Positions 1 through 6,970 of a DNA stretch of 11,256 bases are shown one piece after another. Source of the stretch: Acidovorax delafieldii (GTDB taxonomy: Bacteria; Pseudomonadota; Gammaproteobacteria; Burkholderiales; Burkholderiaceae_C); assembly GCA_002327945.1 (NCBI GenBank), contig DCVY01000187.1:3981-15236 (forward strand), in the 5' to 3' direction. Made by a program: the position numbers and the translations under genes. The notes beneath the pieces were generated by a model. That model had not been told where the DNA came from, did not search any database, and worked only from the letters and a program-made list of their open reading frames with translations. Position 1 is the stretch's first letter. The number at the start of each line of letters is the position of its first letter.

Positions 1-828
1 CGCCTGCTGCAGGCTCTGGCCCTGCGCCAGCAGCAAGCCGACGCGGCGGTTGCGCGACAGGTCACCCGTTGCGGTCAGCACCAGGTCGCCCATGCCCGAC
101 AGCCCCATGAAGGTGTCGGGCCGCGCGCCCAGCGCCACCCCGAGGCGCGTCATTTCGGCCAGGCCACGCGTGATGAGGGCCGCCCGGGCGTTCAGCCCCA
201 GGTTCAGGCCATCGGAAAGGCCAGTGGCTATGGCCAGCACGTTCTTCACCGCACCGCCCACCTCCACGCCCACGATGTCATCGTTGGCATAGACACGCAG
301 ACTGGGGCTGTGAAAGGCGGCAACCAATGCATCGCGCACCAGGGCATGCCGGCTGGCCGCCACCAGCGCCGTAGGCTGGCCGCGCGCCACCTCTTGCGCA
401 AAGCTGGGGCCACTGAGCACGCCAGCTATCAAATCAGGAGCAACTTGCGCACACACCTCGTGCGCCAGCAAGCCGAAAGCACCGGAATCCGCCGATGCCA
501 CCGCTTCAAAGCCCTTGCACAGCCAGACCACCGGAGCCTGGCAGCCGCGCAGGGCCAGCAGCATGGAGCGCAGCGCCACCATGGGTGTTGCCACAATGAC
601 CAGGTCGGCAGCGCACGCCAGCGCCAGAGGGTTTGCGCCCGACACCGAAAGCGCCGGGGGAAAGTCAATGCCCGGCAGGTAGCGCGCGTTCTGCCGCCGC
701 ACCTGCATGTCGGCCACCTGCTGGCCATCGCGCGCCCACAACGTGACGGTGTGAGCGCCGGGTTGCCGGGCGGCACCCATGGCCAGCGCCGTGCCCCAGG
801 CACCGGCACCAAGTACTGCTATTTTCAT
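1..828 (-). CDS. gpsA: Glycerol-3-phosphate dehydrogenase [NAD(P)+], C-terminus cut by window edge
   Basis: Makes sn-glycerol-3-phosphate from dihydroxyacetone phosphate in the cytoplasm, feeding phospholipid synthesis. The frame is open from an ATG at 828 to the left edge without a stop and gives 276 residues; the family is usually about 330, so roughly 55 C-terminal residues lie outside the window. Visible features are the N-terminal dinucleotide-binding glycine motif GAGAWG (residues 7-12), the [11 protein letters not shown] segment (138-148), the GGAVKN segment with the likely catalytic Lys195, and the C-terminal-domain motif [10 protein letters not shown] (243-252). It is the last visible gene of the rhodanese-grxC-secB-gpsA run, 55 bases after the secB stop. 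The start lacks a good Shine-Dalgarno (only an A-rich stretch precedes it), and two adjoining hairpins lie just upstream, so expression may depend on the secB transcript. Identification is by motif and context and is firm. Confidence 0.96.
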   Translation of the reverse strand, partial: MKIAVLGAGAWGTALAMGAARQPGAHTVTLWARDGQQVADMQVRRQNARYLPGIDFPPALSVSGANPLALACAADLVIVATPMVALRSMLLALRGCQAPVVWLCKGFEAVASADSGAFGLLAHEVCAQVAPDLIAGVLSGPSFAQEVARGQPTALVAASRHALVRDALVAAFHSPSLRVYANDDIVGVEVGGAVKNVLAIATGLSDGLNLGLNARAALITRGLAEMTRLGVALGARPDTFMGLSGMGDLVLTATGDLSRNRRVGLLLAQGQSLQQA

Positions 829-836
829 GGCTTTTT

Positions 837-876
837 GCGCTTACGGATAAAGCGCCAGAGGTCAAAGCAACCTCTG
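837..876 (-). other. Two abutting stem-loops in the secB-gpsA junction
   Basis: Reading the minus strand from secB into gpsA, a 7-bp perfect stem (856-862 with 870-876, 7-base loop) is followed immediately by a 6-bp perfect stem (837-842 with 850-855, 7-base loop). Neither is followed by a T tract on the minus strand, so this is not an intrinsic terminator for secB. The second stem ends nine bases before the gpsA start codon. It could act in mRNA processing, 3'-end protection or translation control; this is inference. Confidence 0.5.
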
Positions 877-883
877 AACTGCA

Positions 884-1342
884 TCACTGGGTGATGATGG
901 GCGAAGGTTGGCCGGCGGCCTGGGCCTGCTGCTGCTCGTACATGGCCTGGAAGTTGATTTCCGCCAGGTGCACGGGCGGGAAGCCGGCGCGGTTCACGAT
1001 GTCGGCCACGTTGCCGCGCAGGTAGGGGTACACGATCTGCGGGCAGGCGATGCCCATGATGGGGCCCATCTGGTCTTCGGGGATGTTGCGAATCTCGAAA
1101 ATGCCGGCCTGCTTGGCTTCGACCAGGAATACGGTCTTGTCCTTGATCTTGGTCTGCACCGTGGCCGTCACGGCCACTTCAAAGATGCCTTCGGCCACGG
1201 GCGTGGCTTCCACGCCGAGCTGGATGTCCACGCTGGGCTGCTCTTGTTCGAGCAGGATGCCGGGCGAATTGGGCTGCTCCAGCGACATGTCCTTGAGGTA
1301 GACGCGCTGGATCTGGAACACGGGGTTTTCTTGATCGGCCAT
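884..1342 (-). CDS. secB: Protein-export chaperone SecB
   Basis: Cytoplasmic tetrameric chaperone that keeps exported precursors unfolded and hands them to SecA. The protein is 152 residues, the normal family length. Family hallmarks visible are the N-terminal [12 protein letters not shown] block (9-20), the PSVDIQL strand (36-42), the [11 protein letters not shown] motif (100-110) and the [11 protein letters not shown] motif (121-131), followed by a Gln/Ala-rich tail. The frame can be extended upstream to an ATG at 1378, but the MADQENP start at 1342 was chosen because it matches SecB N-termini and has a purine-rich AGAGA about ten bases upstream. It lies between grxC and gpsA in the same orientation, the usual proteobacterial order. 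The 108-base gap to grxC holds short inverted repeats and may contain an extra promoter. Confidence 0.97.
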   Translation of the reverse strand: MADQENPVFQIQRVYLKDMSLEQPNSPGILLEQEQPSVDIQLGVEATPVAEGIFEVAVTATVQTKIKDKTVFLVEAKQAGIFEIRNIPEDQMGPIMGIACPQIVYPYLRGNVADIVNRAGFPPVHLAEINFQAMYEQQQAQAAGQPSPIITQ

Positions 1343-1450
1343 GGTGATGAGTCTCTTTGCAAACTGGGGTTTCAGCAAAACGAAACCCGCCGGGGAGCAG
1401 CTCCCGCAGCGGGCACATGGGGCTGCATTATGCAGCGCCCCGGCGACGCA

Positions 1451-1711
1451 TCAGGCCGCGCCCAGCAGGGGCATGAGCCCGCCGCGGCCGTCCAGCGCCA
1501 CCAAGTCATCGTGGCCACCCACATGGGTGTCACCGATGAAAATCTGCGGCACCGTGCGGCGCCCGGTGATCTCCATCATGTGGTTGCGTGCCGCGGGGTC
1601 GGCGTCGATGCGGATCTCCTCGATCTGCTCCACGCCCTTGGACTTGAGGATCTGCTTGGCCCGGATGCAGTAGGGGCAGACGGCGGTGGTGTACATCTTC
1701 ACGGGTTGCAT
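1451..1711 (-). CDS. grxC: Glutaredoxin 3 (dithiol, CPYC)
   Basis: Small cytoplasmic thiol-disulfide oxidoreductase that uses glutathione to reduce protein disulfides and mixed disulfides. The 86-residue protein has the thioredoxin-fold layout: first strand VKMYTT, dithiol active site C12-P-Y-C15, the cis-proline motif TVPQIF, and the glutathione-contacting GGHDDL near the C-terminus. Length and CPYC site fit class I GrxC. An AGGAAA sequence about nine bases upstream of the start serves as ribosome binding site. It sits between the membrane rhodanese and secB, a conserved arrangement. No abnormal residues are seen. Confidence 0.96.
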   Translation of the reverse strand: MQPVKMYTTAVCPYCIRAKQILKSKGVEQIEEIRIDADPAARNHMMEITGRRTVPQIFIGDTHVGGHDDLVALDGRGGLMPLLGAA

Positions 1712-1779
1712 GGCAATTTTTCCTGTTGGGCAACAAAACCAGTCACAAGCCTATCGGCTATGGAATAACAGGGGGCAGC

Positions 1780-2187
1780 TCAGGCCTTTTCCACGGGCAG
1801 GCTGGCCTCGCGCCAGGCCTTGAGGCCGCCGGCCATGGCCTGGGCGTTGTCGTAACCGAGCTTCTTGGCCATGGCCACGGCGCGGTTGGCGCGGGCGCCA
1901 CTGGCGCATACCAGCACCAGCGGCAGGGCCTTGTTTTTCACCAGCGTGGGCAGACGCTCTTCGAGCTGGCTCAGCGGCACATTCTTGGCGCCACCCACAT
2001 GGCCGGCGGCAAACTCTTCGGTCTCGCACACATCGATGACCACGGCTTTCTCGCGGTTGATGAGCTGCACGGCACGCGTGGGCGTGAGCGAGCCACCACC
2101 GGCGCTCTGGAGCAGCGGCCACAGCAACATGCCGCCCGAAGCGAGTGCCACGAGGATCAAATACCAGTTGTCGATAACAAATTTCAC
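1780..2187 (-). CDS. Membrane-anchored rhodanese-like sulfurtransferase (YibN-type)
   Basis: Single-domain rhodanese tethered to the inner membrane. The 135-residue protein begins with a hydrophobic segment (about residues 8-28, with NWYLILVALASGG at its start), followed by a rhodanese domain (about 35-133) with the IDVCETEEFAAGHV block, the active-site loop C94-A-S-G-A-R, and a C-terminal GGLKAW motif. The chosen start is a GTG at 2187, with AAGGA six bases upstream. The same frame stays open far upstream, but that extension lies antisense to gpmA and past its start, so it is not coding. It is the first gene of the rhodanese-grxC-secB-gpsA run and resembles E. coli YibN in position and layout. 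The physiological sulfur donor and acceptor are unknown. Confidence 0.92.
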   Translation of the reverse strand: MKFVIDNWYLILVALASGGMLLWPLLQSAGGGSLTPTRAVQLINREKAVVIDVCETEEFAAGHVGGAKNVPLSQLEERLPTLVKNKALPLVLVCASGARANRAVAMAKKLGYDNAQAMAGGLKAWREASLPVEKA

Positions 2188-2259
2188 GAAGATTCCTTGG
2201 GTTGGCAAACCGCACAATTCTAAAATGTATGGTTTTGACCCGCTTTCCCTAGGGACACC
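2188..2259. promoter_or_regulatory. Divergent promoter region between rhodanese operon and gpmA
   Basis: This 72-base gap must carry promoters for both the minus-strand rhodanese-gpsA run and plus-strand gpmA. For gpmA, an AT-rich TAAAAT at 2221-2226 is a plausible -10 box, with TTGGGT at 2197-2202 as a possible -35 at 18-base spacing. The match is imperfect and not experimentally anchored. AGGGA at 2251-2255 is the gpmA ribosome binding site. AAGGA (minus strand, 2194-2198) serves the rhodanese GTG start. Confidence 0.4.
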
Positions 2260-3003
2260 ATGCACAAACTCGTTCTGATTCGCCACGGCGAATCCACCTG
2301 GAACCTTGAAAACCGCTTCACCGGCTGGACCGACGTCGACCTCACGCCCACCGGGGTGTCGCAGGCCATGTCCGCCGGCAAATTGCTCAAGGCAGAGGGC
2401 TACGAGTTCGACATCGCCTACACCAGCGTGCTCAAGCGCGCCATCCACACCCTGTGGTACTGCCTCGACGAAATGGACCGCACCTGGCTGCCCGTGCAAA
2501 AAAGCTGGCGCCTGAACGAGCGCCACTATGGCGCGCTGCAGGGCCTGAACAAGGGCGAGACGGCCAAGCAGTATGGCGACGCGCAGGTGTTGGTGTGGCG
2601 CCGCAGCTATGACACGCCGCCCCCGGCACTGCAGGCCACCGACCCGCGCTGCGAGCGCAGCGACCCGCGTTATGCCGGCATGAGCCCGCAGGACATTCCC
2701 CTGACCGAATGCCTCAAGGACACCGTGGCGCGCGTGCTGCCGTTCTGGAACGACACCATGGCCCCCGCCATCCGCTCGGGCCAGCGGGTGGTGGTTGCCG
2801 CGCACGGCAACTCGATCCGGGCGCTGGTCAAGTACCTGGACAACATCTCCGACCACGACATCGTGGAGTTGAACATTCCCAACGGCATTCCACTGGTATA
2901 CGAGCTGGACGACGACCTCAAGCCCATCCGCCACTACTATCTGGGCGATGCAGAGGCGGCAGCCAGGGCAGCCGCTGCCGTGGCATCGCAAGGCAAGGCC
3001 TGA
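2260..3003 (+). CDS. gpmA: 2,3-bisphosphoglycerate-dependent phosphoglycerate mutase
   Basis: Interconverts 3- and 2-phosphoglycerate in glycolysis and gluconeogenesis. The 247-residue protein starts with the catalytic RHGE motif (R8-H9-G10-E11, His9 being the phosphorylated residue). It continues with the [14 protein letters not shown] block (19-32), [12 protein letters not shown] (84-95, containing the likely acid Glu87), and the second catalytic histidine in [10 protein letters not shown] (His182). These are all hallmarks of the dPGM family at its normal length. The C-terminus ends in an alanine-rich stretch. The gene is transcribed away from the rhodanese operon and sits 130 bases before ctpA. 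No anomalies are visible. Confidence 0.97.
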   Translation: MHKLVLIRHGESTWNLENRFTGWTDVDLTPTGVSQAMSAGKLLKAEGYEFDIAYTSVLKRAIHTLWYCLDEMDRTWLPVQKSWRLNERHYGALQGLNKGETAKQYGDAQVLVWRRSYDTPPPALQATDPRCERSDPRYAGMSPQDIPLTECLKDTVARVLPFWNDTMAPAIRSGQRVVVAAHGNSIRALVKYLDNISDHDIVELNIPNGIPLVYELDDDLKPIRHYYLGDAEAAARAAAAVASQGKA

Positions 3004-3133
3004 AACGGATGTGAAGCCGGTGTAAAGCCGGAACAAAACCCGAAAAATCCTGCGAAAGTATGTGCCCGCGCGGAACTGCAGCGGGCGCGGCCCTTCCAAG
3101 GTGTATATTGAATTGAAGCGGTAAAGGTGTTCT

Positions 3134-4570
3134 ATGGGCCACAAACTCAAAATTGCAGGATGGGTATCGATTGGCGTGCTGGCGGGAGCGCTGACCACGG
3201 TGTCCCTGCAGACGATGGCGCGCGGCGCCATGGCACCTCTTCCGCTGGAAGAAATCCAGCAGCTGTCCGCTGTTTTCGGTCTCGTCAAAACCGACTATGT
3301 TGAAGCGGTGGATGACAAGAAGCTCATCACCGACGCCATCTCAGGCATGGTGGCAAGTCTTGATCCGCACTCACAATATTTCGACAAAAAGTCCTTCAAG
3401 GAATTCCGCGAAGGCACCTCGGGCCGCTTTGTGGGCGTGGGCATCGAGATCACCCAGGAAGACGGCCTGATCAAGATCGTCTCGCCCATCGAGGGCTCTC
3501 CTGCCTTTCGCGCCGGACTCAAGACCAACGACCTGATCACCAAGATTGACGAAACCGCCGTCAAGGGCCTGTCACTCAATGACGCCGTCAAGAAGATGCG
3601 CGGCGAGCCCAACACCAAGGTCACGCTCACCATCTTCCGCAAGGAAGAAAGCCGTACCTTCCCCGTTACCATCACGCGCGAAGAAATCAAGACCCAGTCG
3701 GTGAAGGGCAAACTCCTTGAGCCGGGCTACGGCTGGGTGCGGCTGTCGCAATTCCAGGAGCGCACGGTCGACGACTTCGTGCGCAAGATCGAAGAAATCT
3801 ACAAGCAAGACCCGCAGATCAAGGGCCTGGTGCTCGACTTACGCAACGACCCCGGCGGCCTGCTCGATGCGGCTGTTGCCATCTCGGCGGCATTCCTGCC
3901 GGAAAACGTCACCGTGGTCAGCACCAACGGACAGCTCGCCGAAAGCAAGGCTACGTACAAGGCCTCGCCGGAGTTCTACCAGCGCAGCGGCAGCGGCGAC
4001 CCGCTCCGGCGGCTGCCCGCAGCGCTCAAGACAGTGCCCCTGATCGTGCTGGTCAACGAGGGCTCTGCCTCAGCCAGTGAGATCGTGGCCGGCGCACTGC
4101 AGGACCACAAGCGCGCCACCATCATGGGCAGCCAGACCTTCGGCAAGGGCTCGGTGCAGACCGTGCGCCCCCTGGGCCCGGACACCGGTCTCAAACTCAC
4201 CACGGCCCGCTACTACACACCCAGCGGCAAGTCCATCCAGGCCAAGGGCATCGTGCCCGACGTAATGATCGACGAGTCGGAAGAAGGCAATGTGTTTGCG
4301 GCGCTGCGCATGCGCGAGTCCGACCTCGACAAGCACCTGGGCAGCGGCCAGGGCGAAGAGCAAAAAGACGAAGGTCGCGAAAAAGCCCGCGAAGAAGCCC
4401 GCAAGCGCCTGGAAGAAGAAGCCAAGAAACCCGTGGCGGACCGCAAGATCCCCGAGTTCGGCACCGACAAGGACTTCCAGCTGACGCAGGCCCTGAACCA
4501 GCTCAAAGGCCGACCCGTACTGGTCAGCAAGACACTGACCGAGCGCAAGGAAGAAAAGAAGGAAAACTGA
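3134..4570 (+). CDS. ctpA: Carboxy-terminal processing protease (S41 family)
   Basis: Exported serine protease that trims or degrades envelope proteins from their C-termini. The 478-residue protein has an N-terminal hydrophobic signal or anchor (about 8-27), a PDZ domain (about 95-180, with GRFVGVGIEI and GSPAFRAGL), and the S41 catalytic domain (about 190-385). In the latter, Ser313 of GSASASE and Lys338 of TFGKGS are spaced 25 residues apart, as expected for the Ser/Lys dyad. After residue 400 comes a strongly charged Lys/Glu/Arg-rich segment, probably helical, and a short conserved-looking tail. AAAGGTG about five bases upstream is the ribosome binding site. A TATATT at 3104-3109 could be a -10 box, but no convincing -35 accompanies it. 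It follows gpmA and ends in a strong terminator; the gpmA-ctpA pairing is familiar in Burkholderiales. Confidence 0.95.
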   Translation: MGHKLKIAGWVSIGVLAGALTTVSLQTMARGAMAPLPLEEIQQLSAVFGLVKTDYVEAVDDKKLITDAISGMVASLDPHSQYFDKKSFKEFREGTSGRFVGVGIEITQEDGLIKIVSPIEGSPAFRAGLKTNDLITKIDETAVKGLSLNDAVKKMRGEPNTKVTLTIFRKEESRTFPVTITREEIKTQSVKGKLLEPGYGWVRLSQFQERTVDDFVRKIEEIYKQDPQIKGLVLDLRNDPGGLLDAAVAISAAFLPENVTVVSTNGQLAESKATYKASPEFYQRSGSGDPLRRLPAALKTVPLIVLVNEGSASASEIVAGALQDHKRATIMGSQTFGKGSVQTVRPLGPDTGLKLTTARYYTPSGKSIQAKGIVPDVMIDESEEGNVFAALRMRESDLDKHLGSGQGEEQKDEGREKAREEARKRLEEEAKKPVADRKIPEFGTDKDFQLTQALNQLKGRPVLVSKTLTERKEEKKEN

Positions 4571-4589
4571 GTCAGTCCTGCCCCCACCG

Positions 4590-4622
4590 AGGCCGGGCTT
4601 CCCTGCGGAGCCCGGCCTTTTT
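4590..4622 (+). terminator. Intrinsic terminator after ctpA
   Basis: A perfect 10-bp GC-rich stem (4590-4599 with 4609-4618) with a 9-base loop is followed by a run of T to 4622, 20 bases after the ctpA stop. This is a textbook Rho-independent terminator. It ends only 24 bases before the next gene's start codon. Confidence 0.9.
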
Positions 4623-4646
4623 CACGTGCCACGCCTCCCATTCACC

Positions 4647-5399
4647 ATGACCGACGACCAGCTCCTGCGTTACTCCCGCCACATTCTGCTCGACGAGGTC
4701 GGCATCAAGGGGCAAGAGCGCATTCTGGCCAGCCACGCGCTGGTCATCGGCGCGGGTGGTCTGGGCTCGTCGGCGGCGCTGTTTCTGGGATCGGCCGGCG
4801 TCGGACGCATCACGCTGGTCGATAACGACGTGGTGGACCTGACCAATCTGCAGCGCCAGATCGCCCACACCACCGCCCGCGTGGGGCTGCCGAAAGTGGC
4901 CTCGGCGGCGCAAGCCATCACCGCCATCAATCCAGACGTGCATGTCACGGCCTTGCAGGCACGCGCCGATGCCGCCCTGCTTGACACGCTGGTGCCCCAA
5001 GCCACCGTGGTGCTGGACTGCAGCGACAACTACGCCACGCGCCACGCCGTGAATGCCGCCTGCGTGCGGCATGGCAAGCCCCTGGTGGTCGGGGCGGTGA
5101 TCCGCTTTGACGGGCAGATCACCGTGGTAGACCCGCGCGCTGCAGCCTCGCCCTGCTATGCCTGCGTGTTCCCACCTGACGCGGCGTTCGAAGAGGTGCA
5201 GTGCTCGACCATGGGGGTGTTTGCACCGCTCGTGGGAGTGGTGGGCGCCATGCAGGCGGCCGAGGCGCTGAAGCTGTTGTCTGGGGCGGGGCCGTCGCTG
5301 GCGGGCCGCCTGCTCATGCTGGATGGTTGGGCCATGGAGTGGAACACCATGCACCTGAACCGGCACCCGGATTGCCCCGTGTGTTCGGCGTCCAAGTAA
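4647..5399 (+). CDS. moeB: HesA/MoeB/ThiF-family adenylyltransferase, probably MoeB
   Basis: E1-like enzyme that adenylates the C-terminal glycine of a small sulfur-carrier protein (MoaD in molybdopterin synthesis, ThiS in thiamine synthesis). The 250-residue protein has the family N-terminus (LLRYSRHILLDEVGI, 6-20), the nucleotide-binding glycine motif GAGGLGSS (35-42), DLTNLQRQI (64-72, with the conserved Arg70), the DCSDN motif with the likely catalytic Asp127, and two zinc-binding pairs, C170-x-x-C173 and C243-x-x-C246. Length and lack of a C-terminal rhodanese domain fit bacterial MoeB or ThiF; the two cannot be separated by sequence alone, and no moa or thi gene is adjacent. The frame opens at 4626, but the MTDDQLL start at 4647 matches the family. 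No Shine-Dalgarno is visible, and the start closely follows the ctpA terminator. Confidence 0.88.
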   Translation: MTDDQLLRYSRHILLDEVGIKGQERILASHALVIGAGGLGSSAALFLGSAGVGRITLVDNDVVDLTNLQRQIAHTTARVGLPKVASAAQAITAINPDVHVTALQARADAALLDTLVPQATVVLDCSDNYATRHAVNAACVRHGKPLVVGAVIRFDGQITVVDPRAAASPCYACVFPPDAAFEEVQCSTMGVFAPLVGVVGAMQAAEALKLLSGAGPSLAGRLLMLDGWAMEWNTMHLNRHPDCPVCSASK

Positions 5400-5430
5400 G
5401 AACTGTCCTACGGTTCAAGCATGTGACGGC

Positions 5431-5449
5431 TGGCAGAATTTCTCTGCCA
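5431..5449. promoter_or_regulatory. Inverted repeat upstream of receiver gene
   Basis: A perfect 7-bp inverted repeat (5431-5437 with 5443-5449) separated by five bases lies in the gap between moeB and the receiver gene. No T tract follows, so it is not an obvious terminator. It might be an operator or an mRNA leader hairpin. An AT-rich GTTAAATT follows at 5455-5462. Confidence 0.3.
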
Positions 5450-5501
5450 ACCCCGTTAAATTGAAGGCCAGACCCTCGCAACCGTGCACCGGTCACATCC
5501 C

Positions 5502-5930
5502 ATGGATCAGGCTGTGAAACTCCGTACCTATATTGTTGAAGACAACGCCACGATCCGGGAAAATCTGATCGGCACGCTGGAAGAACTCGCATGCGTCGAG
5601 TCGGTCGGTGCCAGCGCCACCGAAGACGAGGGCAAGGAGTGGCTGACCGCCCATAGCGGGCAGTGGGATCTGGCGATCGTGGATCTGTTTCTTCGCCAGG
5701 GCAGCGGCCTTGGCGTGCTGGCGGCCTGCCGCGCACGCCAGCCGGGCCAGAAAATGGTGGTGCTGAGCAACTACGCCACCCCCGACGTGCGCATGCGCTG
5801 CGCGCAACTCGGTGTGGATGCGGTCTTCGACAAGTCCAATGAAATCGATGCCCTGGTGGACTATTGCATCGCGCACAGCGGCAAGGCGCAAAACGCTGCT
5901 GACCCACCGCCCGGGTCGGACCGGCCGTGA
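5502..5930 (+). CDS. Receiver-only response regulator (CheY-like)
   Basis: Stand-alone phosphoacceptor domain of a two-component pathway. The 142-residue protein is a single receiver domain: acidic pair E13-D14 (in YIVEDN), likely phosphorylated Asp61 (LAIVDLFLR), conserved Ser89 (VVLSN) and Lys111 (VFDKS). A proline-rich tail of about 15 residues follows, with no DNA-binding or enzymatic output domain. The ATG at 5502 is used; a GTG at 5514 giving VKLRTYIVEDN is also possible, and neither has a strong Shine-Dalgarno. It converges on the NarL-type regulator next door. It may be a phosphate sink or a branch partner of the nearby CHASE3 kinase, but that is inference from proximity. Confidence 0.85.
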   Translation: MDQAVKLRTYIVEDNATIRENLIGTLEELACVESVGASATEDEGKEWLTAHSGQWDLAIVDLFLRQGSGLGVLAACRARQPGQKMVVLSNYATPDVRMRCAQLGVDAVFDKSNEIDALVDYCIAHSGKAQNAADPPPGSDRP

Positions 5931-6009
5931 AGCCGCCTCCCCTGCGCAGACCATGCCAGGACAGTTTTGACCAGGCGCCGCCAATGCACGACAAGCGCTG
6001 CCAGCGGGG

Positions 6010-6034
6010 CAGGCGGGCCAGATGGTCCCGCCTG
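6010..6034. terminator. Hairpin between convergent response-regulator genes
   Basis: An 8-bp perfect GC-rich stem (6010-6017 with 6027-6034), with three more possible internal pairs, begins directly after the stop codon of the minus-strand NarL-type gene and lies about 80 bases after the plus-strand receiver gene. No T tract follows on either strand, so it may protect or define 3' ends rather than act as a classical intrinsic terminator. Confidence 0.4.
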
Positions 6035-6667
6035 TCAGTCGATCAACCGGTTTTTCAACGCGTAGTAGGTCAGGTCGCTGTTGGACGAGAGCCCCATTTT
6101 TTCCAGGAGCCGCGTGCGGTAGGTGCTCACGGTCTTCACACTCAGCGACAAGGCCTTGGCAATATCACCTGCCGTTTCACCCCTGGCCAGTTTCAGGAAC
6201 ACCTGAAACTCCCGCTCCGACAGGTGCTCGTGCGGCGGCGCATCATCCTTGCGGTTCAATTGCTGCGCCAGCAACTCGGCCACGGCGGGCGTGAGATAGC
6301 GCCGCCCCAGGGCAATGGTGCGAATGGCCTCAACGATCTCGGAGGGATCGCATTCCTTGTTGAGGTAGCCGCTTGCGCCCTGGCGGATCAGGTTGATGGC
6401 GTAGTGCTCTTCGGAATAGCCGCTCAGGATGAGAATGCCCATGTCGGGCGCCTTGGCACGCAGCATGGCCAGCGCGTCCAGTCCGCTCTGGCCGGGCATG
6501 GACAGGTCCATCAGCAGCACGTCAATTGCATGGTTGCGCACGAGATCGATGGCTTCGCGGCCGTTGCCCGCCTCACCTTCCACGCGCAAGTCCACATGCT
6601 CCGACAGAAACTGCCGCAGCCCGGTACGGACAATCGCATGGTCATCCACAATGCCGATCTTGATCAT
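6035..6667 (-). CDS. NarL/FixJ-family response regulator
   Basis: DNA-binding output regulator of a two-component system. The 210-residue protein has an N-terminal receiver domain (about 1-118) with acidic residues D8-D9, likely phosphorylated Asp54 (LLMDLSMPG), Ser82 and Lys104 (YLNKE). A LuxR-type helix-turn-helix follows (about 147-205), with the typical LSEREFQVF start and SVKTVSTYRTRLLEKMGL recognition region. Length is standard. AAGGAGG lies close (3-4 bases) upstream of the ATG. It is divergent from the CHASE3 histidine kinase at 6971, which belongs to the HisKA_3 class that normally partners NarL-type regulators, so the two very likely form a cognate pair. The target genes cannot be read from the sequence. 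Confidence 0.93.
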   Translation of the reverse strand: MIKIGIVDDHAIVRTGLRQFLSEHVDLRVEGEAGNGREAIDLVRNHAIDVLLMDLSMPGQSGLDALAMLRAKAPDMGILILSGYSEEHYAINLIRQGASGYLNKECDPSEIVEAIRTIALGRRYLTPAVAELLAQQLNRKDDAPPHEHLSEREFQVFLKLARGETAGDIAKALSLSVKTVSTYRTRLLEKMGLSSNSDLTYYALKNRLID

Positions 6668-6718
6668 GAGCCTCCTTCAAGGGGATGCAATGCCTCCCCC
6701 GTGTCGTTGTTGTTGTAC

Positions 6719-6749
6719 ACGCCTGCGCTGACCAGAGCACCGCAGGCGT
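6719..6749. promoter_or_regulatory. Spaced 9-bp palindrome, candidate operator of the response-regulator gene
   Basis: ACGCCTGCG at 6719-6727 is perfectly repeated in inverted form at 6741-6749. The arm centres are 22 bases apart, about two helical turns, so a dimeric regulator could bind both arms on one face of the DNA. It lies 52-82 bases upstream of the response-regulator start. A hairpin in the leader RNA is the alternative reading. Confidence 0.35.
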
Positions 6750-6787
6750 CAGACTAGCAGCCTGTCGAACTGGGAGCGTCGATTGCG

Positions 6788-6915
6788 AAAACCGAAGGTT
6801 TCACCCAAATCGGCCCCGGCAAGGATAGTTTTTGCCGGGATTGCAGCCCCATAGCCCGGCTATGGGGCAAAAAGACGGTAAAAAATGGACCGCTGCGGCC
6901 GATTTGCAGCCGACG
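6788..6915. repeat. Nested multi-stem inverted-repeat element
   Basis: Perfect inverted repeats are nested here: an outer 10-bp stem (6806-6815 with 6897-6906); inside it an 8-bp stem (6815-6822 with 6832-6839) and a 10-bp stem with a 3-base loop (6846-6855 with 6859-6868). A 5-bp stem with a GAA loop (6789-6793 with 6797-6801) precedes the outer arm, and a further pairing CGTCG/CGACG (6777-6781 with 6911-6915) flanks it. Folded as RNA it would be a branched structure. It may be a dispersed intergenic repeat, a short inverted-repeat element, or a leader structure of the kinase mRNA. Only the pairing is seen; the nature is unknown. Confidence 0.5.
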
Positions 6916-6970
6916 ATTTCCAAGCCCAACAGCCTCCTGGCAGTTCCCTGCCATTATCCGGATATCCTGC

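Larger units (their letters stand above)
6668..6970. other. 303-base divergent intergenic region rich in inverted repeats
   Basis: No credible gene is seen. The left part (6668-6760) holds the regulator's ribosome binding site and presumably its promoter, with a spaced 9-bp palindrome at 6719-6749. The middle (about 6781-6915) holds several nested stem-loops. The right part (6916-6970) leads to the histidine kinase start and has no clear -35/-10 pair or Shine-Dalgarno. The region must carry the promoters of both halves of the two-component system. Confidence 0.7.

Noticed and set aside
908..1768. Plus-strand frame of 286 residues over secB and grxC
   Set aside because: It lies antisense to two firmly identified genes and is explained by high third-position GC; the His/Gly-rich composition is typical of shadow frames.
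3005..3034. Near-repeat of a GTGAAGCCGG-like unit after gpmA
   Set aside because: Only two imperfect short copies; too little to call a repeat array.
1780..3288. Long minus-strand frame of 502 residues covering the rhodanese gene and running antisense through gpmA into ctpA
   Set aside because: Only the C-terminal 135 residues are a recognisable protein with a proper GTG start and ribosome site. The rest is the mirror of the well-supported gpmA and has no family likeness.
4572..5366. Minus-strand frame of 264 residues over moeB
   Set aside because: Antisense shadow of a gene with complete family motifs; low-complexity His/Arg/Gln composition and no ribosome site support.
5927..6757. Plus-strand frame of 276 residues opposite the NarL-type regulator
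   Set aside because: Antisense to a clear response regulator with all catalytic residues; no recognisable domain.
6846..6868. The 10-bp stem with 3-base loop as an intrinsic terminator
   Set aside because: It is followed by A residues on the plus strand and by no T tract on the minus strand, and no gene ends next to it.
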